This document shows, piece after piece, positions 26,701-38,700 of a stretch of DNA of 64,000 nucleotides (positions are counted from its first letter, which is position 1; every line of letters begins with the position of its first letter). The notes below the pieces were generated by a model that did no database searches, was not told where the DNA came from, and was given only the letters and a program-made list of their open reading frames with translations. Made by a program: the position numbers and the translations under genes. Source of the stretch: Nipponacmea schrenckii (taxonomy: Eukaryota > Mollusca > Gastropoda > Lottiidae); assembly GCA_030562195.1 (NCBI GenBank), contig CM060203.1, forward strand, positions 7,826,208 to 7,890,207, written 5' to 3'.

Positions 26701-29700
26701 TGTACCAAAATTATACGATCTAAAATCTTGGAATTTTGCCTAATTATTTATTTTAACCCAAAAAGAAGATTTTCGGTGGTTTTCTCTATTCCTCATACAA
26801 TATTTGAGTTGTTAAAAGCTGTATTTATAGTTAATGTATAGGTTTCTTCTAGCTCATCACTTAAGGAATTTCACTCATTAGACACAAATAGGTGATTTTG
26901 GGATGAATATTATACTCTTCTGTCATAAGAAAAACCTAGCCCACTGCTTTTCATCAGATAAGCAAACAATGTAAGGCGATTGAACTCAGGAAAGAAAAAT
27001 ACTGTTAACATTTCACAAACAATGCATTTCCTCCGTGCGCAAATTCTAAAATGAAAGTAGAATTCACACAAGAATGAGATCCAGTGATAACCTAAAAGTA
27101 AAACACATTGCTACAACAATGAACATTTCTCTCGAAACACCTTGACTCACATTTTTTATCTCCATTTGTTTTAAAATGGAATTATGGACGAAATCAAATT
27201 TGTTTGTTGTGTATGTTATCTGTTCGTTATAATTGTAACTGACTCCATGATTAAACAGAATTTTAACTGTTAAACATGAAGTTTCAGAAAACTTTAATTG
27301 AAAACAAAGATGATCAGTATTTTGTTTAAGTCTGTCTGAATTCTGTAATTTCATTATGAAAGTCATTGCTAGATTAGAGCCCACTGTGTAACAGGTATGA
27401 TGTACATCCTGTTTGTCTGCTCAAGCTATTGTCTGGAATAATTCTCAGATAACTGTTCATGGTATATAAGCAATATTTCAATCTGCCTGACAATATCAGC
27501 TTATTGTATCTTAATGTATTAATGTACTTTTAACTAATCAAACGGAAAATTGACTACAATATGATTAATTATTATATATATTCTCAAATGTAGTGGTTTG
27601 TGACAATTTGAGTGCTCTTTTGTCATGAAAGGTTAGTGAAAATTTTTCATTTAAATTTGAACACTATTGTTGATGATCAGTTTTTTTTAATATGATATAC
27701 CCAACATTGTCTAAGCTTGTGTCATTCATTTCTTTAAAGTTTTTCTCAAAATAATATGAAAATTAAAAGTGGTCAAATTCAAAACAACTCTGAAAATGAA
27801 ATATAAAGAAAAAAGATTAATTTTGTTGCTTATAATCAATCAATCAAGCCATAGTTTTACATGGTTTCATGAAATATTTTTTATATCAACAAAACAATTG
27901 TCTTATTGATTTTTGTTTTAGGTTTTGATTTTTCTGGCTTTGAGAATTTATATTATCACAAAAAGAAAAAAGTTTCAAGTTTTTTTCTTCAAGGTTTTAT
28001 GATTAAAAGCATTTCATCTCCATAAGGAATTAAAGATACCTCTATTCTTATTGACTCTATTATAGATAAGTGAAAATAGTTTTATCAACAATTGAAGTTT
28101 TGGATACTCTAATATCAAAAGAATTACAATATGACCTGATGCAGAAAATTACAACAATTTAGGAGAAATTTTTATCATTGTGGCACTGATGCATTATAAA
28201 TCTCAAGGCAATCATCACAATTTCTATAATGGTAGCTTTAAAAGTAATTTGTACTTCTTTGTACAGGATAGGATTAGTTAAAGGTCATGTTCAGAGAACA
28301 ATGTGAAGATTTTCATAGCATAGCATTGCTCAAATAATACATCAAAATGTTTTTGAAGCTGGAAGGAATATTAATTTACATCAAACAGTGGTGCATTGGC
28401 TGACTAAATTTGATTTTAAATTTAGTTTTTACCCATATTACTGTATTTGTTAAAGACTGGATTTTAATTAAGTTAAATCTTATTGAATAAAGCTCTGGAT
28501 TACAATGGACAAAATATTTGAAGATTTTAACCAGTCCAGATATTGGTTATTTAATCTAAATAATGTCGTGGACACAAACTGAATAAATATATAGAAATGG
28601 AACCTATGTTTGATCTTGATGTTTTTGCACATGATTGAGTTGATGAAGACTACCCATACAGTGGTCAATAATAACATATCCCAAACTATCAAGATCCATA
28701 ATATAGACAGCCTTTAGTACACTGTTCTTCAATTATTGACCTCTCTAAACACCATGATACTTTTTATCATGTCAGCTCCCAATTTTAAAATTAAAAAAAT
28801 TGCACACTTTGATATTTCTGATTTCTTGGAAATAGGAATTATGAAATATTTCTTGTGCCATCCAAGAGTTGAAATCCATATACTAATAATATAAATATGG
28901 TAAAAAGTAACTATATCAAATAAAAACTTAAGAATTTATTTATTTAATATATTTTTTACTTGAAATATATATAAAGATTGTTTTTATAATTTTTACCTCT
29001 CCTAGCTAGCTAAATTTTAAAACTATCATATTATAGGAGTGCATAAATACCTCATTAGTAGTCGCAGGAGCTAATGATGTGAAATCCTTACTGTTATTTA
29101 TAATATGCATTGTTTGAGCAAGTTTGTTGGTATAACAAATTTTGACCATTATGTTTATTAAGTGAATTTGAATATAAACTTCATAATAGTACTGATAATC
29201 CTTATGTTGATATATATAAAAAGTTTTTTTTTAGTTAACTTTGGAAAGAAACATATTTGCTCCTAGAAATTTCAACTAAAAATTATTTCTAATTTTGACG
29301 GAATATTTTCCTTTTTAAAAAAAATAATTTCAATGTGATGATGTGTTCTAAGTCTAAGATGATCATACTGTTTTGAAGCTTTTATGCAAATTCACCTCAA
29401 TAAAATGTGATCACAACAAAATGTATCTTGAATTTATTTTAGATTAAAACATTAACAGTAATTAGTTTTCAGTTTGTTAGAATTAAATTAAAGTAGCAGA
29501 TGGTATGGCAGTGATATATTAAATAAAGATAAAAGTGTTCAATACTTACTGATTGCCTTCCCACCTAATCCAAGCTTGTAATAAAATGTTCTGTATCGCT
29601 AACTTAATGATTTTGTAATGACTGCTGTGTCTCTCAACTTTCTGGTTTTCTTTTAGATTCTCAATCAATAGTCTACATATAAACATCAAAACCATTGGTT

Positions 29701-32700
29701 CACGGTTTCAGTTTAATCTTTCTTTGATTCAAATAAGATAATTTTTCACACCTGTTGTACATTTTTTTTTTTAAATTTTAATATGTTCTATTAAATTTTA
29801 TAATATGAATTCCTTTCATGATTTGAAAATCTATTGAAATATAAAGTAATGTAATCTTATAAGGAAAATCTTTTAGAGAGATTAAAAGGAACCAAAGAGT
29901 AACTTTAGAGCAGGGTTATTAAGGTGTATTATCAGGCTATTTAAACCTTATGTTATAGAGAACAGATCTATATAATAATCTGATCAACTAAGCACAGCCA
30001 AATAGTTGCAAAAAATGAACTGGTAATGAAGAGAGTGGATTTCTCAGATTTTACTACCATACACTGTAACACAGTTCACTTCCTTTTTTACTCTCTAATT
30101 TATGTCAGTGAGTTCATTTCTTAACTCACTCACTCTTTCTATCTTTCCATTTGACTTGAACTTAATAAAGTTTAAGTTGGTGTCAGATTCATTTGATTGT
30201 CTTATCAAAAATTCTCAGAGATATATTTAAACCTCTAATGGCAGAGATACATTAAAATCTCGAATGACAGAGATACATTAAAACCTCTAATGATAGAGAC
30301 ACATTAAAACCTCTAATGACAGAGATACATTAAAATCTCTAATGACAGAGATACATTAAAATATCTTATGACAGAGATTCATTAAAAACTCTAATGACAG
30401 AGATACATTAAAATCTCTAATGTTAGAGATACATTTAAACCTCTAATGACAGAGATACATTAAAATCTCTAATGACAGAGATACATTAAAATCTCTAATG
30501 TTAGAGATACATTAAAACTTCTAATGACAGAGGTATATTAAAATCCCTAATGACAGAGATACATCAAAATCTCTTATGACAGAGATACATTAAAATCTCT
30601 AATGACAGAGATACATCAAAATCTCTTATGACAGAGATGCATTAAAATCTCTAATGACAGAGATACATTAAAATCTCTAATGACAGAGATACATTAAAAC
30701 CTCTAATGACAGAGATACAGTAAAATCTCTAATGACAGAGATACATTAAAATCTCTAATGACAGAGATACATTTAAACCTCTAATGACAGAGATACATTA
30801 AAATCTCTAAAGACAGAGATATATTTAAACCATTAATGACAGAGATACATTAAAATATCTTATGACAGAGATACATTAAAATCTCTAATGACAGAGATAT
30901 ATTAAAACCATTAATGACAGAGATACATTAAAACCTTGAAAGACAGGGATACATTAAAATCTCTAACGACAGAGATACATTAAAATCTCTAATGACAGAG
31001 ATACATTAAAATCTCTAATGACAGATATACATTAAAATCTCTAATAAACCCTTAAAGATAGAGATATATTTAAACCTTTAATGACTGAGATACAAAACTC
31101 TTAAAGATGAGAAACGCTAAAGATTGTTTCATTATAAATTTGATGATTCGAATTAATAAACCCAAAACTGATGTTTCAAGATTAAATTAAATCATTTTTA
31201 TCATCGTTATGCTTTTCTTTGAGCTTACAGAAATCTGATATATTTTGGTTTCAAACTGGAAAGACTGTCTAGAATATAAGATTTATTCTGACTACAGAAA
31301 ACTTTATAAATACTGTTAGCTGCCCTAAGAATAGTTGAACTTTGTATAGGAAAGTTTTTGCTTCTTTATGTGTGTTGGTACCACTTAACTGTTTTAACTG
31401 TTTTTGCTTGTAAACACTCTACACGGTGTAATTCTTGACGGATTTAGATGAAACTTAATATGAGTGTTTATGATCACGCAAGGATGAACCCTATTGAAAA
31501 TCAGCGAAATTGGAAAAAAATTAGTATGAGTTCGTGCCCTTGTTCTTGAATGGCTCGTAAACACTCTACAATGTGCAATTCTTGACCGATTTTTATGAAA
31601 CTTGGTGTGAGAGTATGTTATAACTCAAGAATAAACCCTATCAAAAATCAGTGAAATCGAAAAACATTTAGTATGAGTTATTGCCCTTGTTCTTGAAAAC
31701 GCGTTCAATTTTAGCTTGTAAACACTCTTGAGAGAACAATTTTTAATGGATTTTAATGAAACTTGGCTTGAGTATTTGTTATCACCCAAGGATGAAGCCT
31801 ATTGAAAACCAGTCAAATCGAAAAAAAATTAATATCAGTTATTGCCCTTGTTTTTGAAAACGCGTTCAATTTTTAGCTTGTAAACACTCTACAAAGCACA
31901 GTTATTGACCGATTTTGACAAAACTTGCTGAAATTGTTTAATATCACCCAAGAATGAACCCTCTTGAAAATAGCACATATCAAAATATATTTAATAGGAA
32001 TTATTGCCCTTGTTCTATAAAATGTGTTGGATTTTTGCCTTGTAAACACTCTACAAGTCACAATTCTTGAGCGATTTTGACGTAACTTGGCATGAGTATT
32101 TGTAATCACCTAAGGATGAACCCTATTGAAATTCAGTTAAATCAAAAAATATTTAGTATCAGTAATTGCCCTTGTTTTTGAAAACGCGTTCAGTTTTAGC
32201 TTGTAAACACTCTAAAAAAAACAATTCTTAATGGATTTTGATAAAACTTGGCTTGAGTATTTATTTTTACCCAAGGATGAACCTTATTAAAAATCAAATA
32301 AATCGAAATATATTTAGTGTCAGTTATTGCCCTTGTGTTTGAAAACGGGTTTAACTTTTTGGCTAATAAACACTCTAGAAGGTACAATTCATGACCAATG
32401 TTGACAAAAATCACTGAAATTGTTTGATATCGCAAGGGATGAGCCCTATTGAAAATTAAAAATATCAAAATATATCTAATATGAATTATTGCCATTGTTC
32501 TTTTAAACGCGTTCAATTTTTGTCTCGTAAACACTCTACATGGCGCAATTGTTGACTGATTCTAATTAAACTTGGTGTGAGAGTATGTTATAACTCAAGG
32601 ATAAACCCTATTGAAAATCAGCGAAATCGAAAAATATTTAGTATGAGTTATTGCCCTTGTTCTTGAAAACGCGTTCAATTTTAGCTTGTAAACACTCTTG

Positions 32701-35700
32701 AAAGAACAATTCTTGATGGATTTTGATGAATCTTAGCTTGAGTATTTGTTATCACCCAAGGATGAAGCCTATTGAAAACCAGTTAAATCGAAAAAAATTT
32801 AATATCAGTTATGGCCCTTGTTTTTGAAAACGCGTTCAATTTTTGGCTTTTAAACACTCTACAAAGCACAGTTATTGACGGATTTTGACAAAACTTGCTG
32901 AAATTGTTTAATATCACCCAAGGATGAATCCTTTGAAAACGGAAAATATTGAAATATATTTAATACGAATTATTGCCCTTGTTCTATAAAATGTGTTGGA
33001 TTTTTGCCTTGTAAACACTCTACAAGTCACAATTCTTGAGCGATTTTGACGTAACTTGGCATGAGTATTTGTAATCACCTAAGGATAAACCATATTAAAA
33101 TTCAGTTAAATCGAAAAAATATTTAGTATCAGTTATTGCCCTTGTTTTTATACGCCCACATGAAATATTGTTGTCACCCCATCTGTCCGTCCGTCCGTCC
33201 ACAATTGCTCGTAAACACTCTACAAGGTGCAGTTCTTGACAGATTTATTTGAAACTTTATATGAGTGTTTATGATCACTCATGGATGAACCCTATATAAA
33301 ATCAGCGAAATCGGAAAAAATTTAGTATGAGTTTTTGCCCTTGTTCTTGAATGGCTCGTAAACATTCTACAATGTGCAATTCTTGCCTGATTTTGATGGT
33401 ACTTGGTGTGAGAGTGTGTTATAACTCAAGGATGAACCCTATTGAAAATCAGCGAAATCGAAAAAAAATTTTAGTATGAGTTACTGCTCTTGTTCTTGAA
33501 AACGCGTTCAATTTTAGCTTGTAAACACTCTAGAAAGAACAATTCTTAATGGATTTTGATTTAACTTGGCTTGAGTATTTGTTTTTACCTAAGGATGAAC
33601 CCTATTATAAATCAAATAAATCGAAATATATTTAGTGTCAGTTATAGCCCTTGTTCTTGAAAACGCGTTCATTTTTAGCTTGTAAACACTCTAGAAAGAA
33701 CAATTTTTAATGGATTTTGATGAAACTTGGCTTGAGTATTTGTTTTCTCCCAAGGATGAACCCTATTGAAAATTGTAAAATATTTAGTACAAGTTATTGC
33801 CCTTGTTTTTGAAAACGCATTCAATTTAACTCGTAAACACTCTAGAAAGAACAATTTTGAATGGATTTTGATGAAACTTGGCTTTAGTATTTGTTTTCTC
33901 ACAAGGATAAACCCTTTTGAAAATCAGATAAATCGAAAAATATTTAGTGTCAGTTATTGCGCCTGTTTTCAAAAACGCTTTCAACTTTTGACTTGTGAAC
34001 ACTCTAAACATTCCTTTTTGATAAAACTCGCTGAAATTGTTTAATATCAACCAAGGATGAGCCTTATTAAAAATTAAAAATATCAAAATGGTGTAGGGAC
34101 ATCTCACTTTCCTTGGTAAAGTAACATTCCATAACATATCTTCTCATAGTTAATATGATTGTCATGTCATTTCTGTTGGTTTGTAGCTTAAATTTTTCGA
34201 ATGCTCTCTTTACTTTTTACAGTTTTTATCATTTTTTCTGTTTTAGTTTACAACACGGCAACACAACACAAAATTATACTTATATCAATATTTGTAATGA
34301 TAGAACAGTTTTGTAATGATTTTAACATTAACAGGTATCATCTTGTGTTCTTGTAACAGACTGCAGATTGATTTTGACAATTTTTTATGGATTTGTATCA
34401 ATGCCAAGATGATGTCTATTGATATTCATGTTTATGACTCTACATGTTATATGGTGACTTTCTTTCTTTTAGCTGTAATAAATCTGGACAAAGAGATGAT
34501 ATATTACACTGAAGTTCTGTGGGCCTTTTAATTATTTCTTATTTTTAAATTTTTACAGTTTTGAATGATTAGAAGTCTTTTTACACTTTAGACATAAAGC
34601 TGATTGAAAATGACATGATTTTGTATATCAAGGTCTTGATTAGTAAATTTTCTTTTTTTTAATGTATCATTCGTGTTCAGAATTAATTTGTAAGAAATTA
34701 TTTTGACAATATTTTATGTATATTTTGTAGAGAACTATTAGAAATTGAACATGAAGATAAGAAATTTAGTTATAAGGTAGAGGGACATGTGACCAATGCT
34801 AACTATTCTATGAAGAAGTCTGTATTTTTACTTTTTATTAATCGTAAGTTATTTTTTTTTGTAAATTATTTGTTTGAATCTTATTTATAAATTCATTTCA
34901 AATCTTTTTCCTTTCAATTTATTCTGTCAAAAATGATAATTTTTGTAAATATCTTCTATTAAATACTGATTGTGGATGCAATTAAAACAGATTGACAAAA
35001 ACTTGGTTTTGCTCTATCAGCTTATGTGACTACCTTCATTAAAATTTTAGATCAAGAAAACACATCTTGCAGTAATTTATCTTGTTATCAATGTTATTTT
35101 TTACATTCAATTATTTTGAAGCATTTTAAAAAGTCAGATTTTCTGTTGAGATGTAATGCTTTGAATTTTGTCCAAAATTAGATTTATGTTACATTGATTA
35201 CTTTGGTTCCTGTCTTGTCCATATTTTCCTCAATAGATGTTTTTCTATTGCGAATTACCAGTAGTGTTGAATAGATTGAATCATCTCATGTAAATTTCTG
35301 CTCAATTCTATCTTATGTAGTTCAAATATCAAGGATAAAATAGAGAGGCCCTGTATCCATAGGCTGTTCCCTTGTGGCGTGACATCAGTGAATGTGTACA
35401 GTGTAGATATCGTATTGGTAATGGAGTGTCCCTCTTGTGCAGCTACAAGAATGGATGAGTTCAGTATTTGTGTTGCCAATCACAAGGCCACATGTTTTGT
35501 CTGTCAGGGAACTTTTATGGGAACGGCACTAACTTAACTACAGTTCATCATCTTGTGGCACGTTTAAAGGTCACAAGAGATAACCCAACATCAACCTATA
35601 AGGGTTATATAGGTTTAAGCTTGTTCCCTTATCCCTTTAATATATAAATATAATATTGTTTATATAAAAAAAAAAAATCTATCAAAATGAAATGCTTGGA

Positions 35701-38700
35701 GATCAGGTTCAACTGCCACTGCTTTATGGCAACTCCTGAACAATGCAAATCCTGAACAATAGATCCATTGGGCATGATGACTGTTGAGACCTTAATGAGC
35801 AAAACTTCCAACAAACCTTTTTCATTGTTACAATATATATCACCTTACCACCTCTAATTCTATCTTTATGCTTCTTTGAACTTTAATATTATTAATTCGA
35901 TATATTAATTTAATTTATCTAAGATTTGGTTTCTAAATTGTTACTGTTGTATGCTTCATGTTTTTTCGTTTAAAAAAAATCTTTTATATGATTTGTTAAT
36001 GTTTGTTTATTTCTATTATTCTATGATGTGTCCTAAAAGAGTGGATTAGATTTCTTTATTCCTTCAGATAGAAGTAAACACAATAGAATTTCAATGTCAA
36101 CTATGTCAGTGTGTTTTAGGTTTTTATCCAAAGTAACGGAAGCCGAGTCTGATGGTTTAAGATATCCAATGTTAAATTTATATAACATTACTTAATTTTA
36201 CACCAACTAATGTACCTGTCTGTCATTACAAAACCTCAGAATGTTATAATCCAATAGATGCTTTTAAAGGGATCCTTGACTCTAAAAAAGAAATTGGTTT
36301 GTCTAATTTGTCTATAATAGGAGACCAACTAACTAAAAAAGACTTTTAGTGAATATCTAGAAGAATCATGCAGTAAAAGACCAAATTTAGTCAGGATCAA
36401 CTGATTCTGTGAGCACCTATACCTTTAATAACAGTCAATTGTCTTATGTTAATAATAATCAATTAAAGGGGCCCAGGCTTTATTTGTTTCGGACAATCAT
36501 CCGACAGCCTCAAACACATGAAATCTTTTGGTTAGCTAATCAGAAATAGTCTACAGAGCTTACCTTTGAAATTTGAGCCTTCAAATCCATGTGTATCCAT
36601 AATTATTCGTGTTTGAAAAATCATAATGACTTAAGAAATTACGAACGTCCCGCCATATTGGAAAACGGTTCGTCTTGATAATCAAAGAGTTATCCTTCCC
36701 GTCGTGCAATAGCGGTCATCTATATAAACAGACTACAACGCATTTTTCAATTGTAGACTTTGTCAACACACGATTTTCAGACTGACTGGAGCCGCGTACA
36801 GCACGGAAAAAATGAAAAGTGAAATTTTTTGTTTGAGGCATATTTCAAGGTTTTTTCAATTTTCTCAGAGCTTGAATATTTCTGAGGACTGTTTAAATGT
36901 AACAAAGGCCCAAAACGACCCCTAAAAATCAAGCCTGGGCCCCTTTAATCAAATCTTAGGAGTTATTAAAATAATACTATAGTTGATATTATTACAGAGA
37001 TTGTTATTAGGATGAAAAGAAAGAAAAAAAACTCAACTAGAATTGCTTACAATTATGAACGTATTTCGAGAGCCTTAAAATATTATGTAGGCTAAATTTG
37101 CAATTACCTACATCTAGACAATATATTGAATATCATTTGACCTAGTTTACAAAGTCATAAAATAATTAGGTCACACCTTCCGTAACGGTTAATGATGGCG
37201 AAAATATGAAAATTATCAATTTTTGCTGTATTTAAGTACACTTATCTCTATGAATTTTTTAAGTAAGCCAAATTAAAAAATATCTACTCGTAGACAATAT
37301 ATTGAATATTATTTGACCTAATTTTCAAGGTCATAGATTAAGTGGGTCACACCTTCCGTAGCCGTTAAAGTGACCTAATTTTGAAAAAATCGAAATTTAA
37401 ATAATTCGAAAGAAAATACGAAATTTGAAAATCGGTCTCCAAGAAAAGGTAGATAATGATCCATTGTATCTATGTGCTAAATTTCATCAAAATCGGTCTA
37501 TCAGTAGTGTCTGAATTTCGGATTTAAGAATTGTAACAAAAATTCAAAATGGCGGCCGATATGGCAGCTTGACCTAATTATTTAGGTCAAATCAATTACT
37601 ATTGACAAGTTATTTGTAAAACAGTTTTCACTTTTCACCTAGCAGTTATAGACCGGAAGTTACGTAATTACGTCATTTGAGGCTAAACCGGAAGTAGAAT
37701 TTTTTTTTTCACATTTTTTCAAAAATTATAATCATATCGCCTATCAACTGGTAAAGTTTCAAAATTTTACCATTTATATTAAAGGAGAAATCACGGTCTG
37801 AAATTTTTGCCGATGACCCTTGAATATTGAATTGCAAATCGTGGGTAAAATATTTAACCTAATTGCATAAAACCTATAATTGTTAGTTGACAAATACATT
37901 GAAGTTTTCAAATCTGAAAATCCGGTCAAAATCGAACTGAAAATAAACTTGCTAAAGCAAAAAAACCTCAACTTCCGGTTCTCACTTCCTGTCAGAGATA
38001 GAACTTCCGTTTTTGTTTTATTTGATAATAGAAATCATTCTAAGATCAACTGTAGATTTAGAATTTCTGCACCTTTTACCAGTTTGTCTGCAAACTCATC
38101 CAAGAATTACAAAAAAAAAAAAAAAAGAATTGCTTACAATTATGAACGTATTTCGAGAGCCTTAAAATATTATGTAGGCTAAATTTGCAATTACCTACAT
38201 CTAGACAATATATTGAATATCATTTGACCTAGTTTTCAAAGTCATAAAATAATTAGGTCACACCTTCCGTAACGGTTAATGATGGCGAAAATATGAAAAT
38301 TATCAATTTTTGCTGTATTTAAGTACACTTATCTCTATGAATTTTTTAAGTAAGCCAAATTAAAAAATATCTACTCGTAGACAATATATTGAATATTATT
38401 TGACCTAATTTTCAAGGTCATAGATTAAGTGGGTCACACCTTCCGTAGCCGTTAAAGTGACCTAATCTTGAAAAAATCGAAATTTAAATAATTCGAAAGA
38501 AAATACGAAATTTGAAAATCGGTCTCCAAGAAAAGGTAGATAATGATCCATTGAATCTATGTGCTAAATTTCATCAAAATCGGTCTATCAGTAGTGTCTG
38601 AATTTCGGATTTAAGAATTGTAACAAAAATTCAAAATGGCGGCCGATATGGCAGCTTGACCTAATTATTTAGGTCAAATCAATTACTATTGACAAGTTAT

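Noticed and set aside
27064..27384. 106-codon minus-strand open frame in MLH1 intron 7
   Set aside because: No recognisable domain, no splice sites or repeat support, and such lengths arise by chance in AT-rich introns.
30216..31095. Regular short repeats as a CRISPR array
   Set aside because: The units are contiguous with no unique spacers, and the context is an animal intron.
31873..34137. Several 75-112-codon open frames with recurring peptides (for example [15 protein letters not shown])
   Set aside because: They are translations of the ~160-bp monomers on either strand, repeat with the monomer, and show no protein domain.
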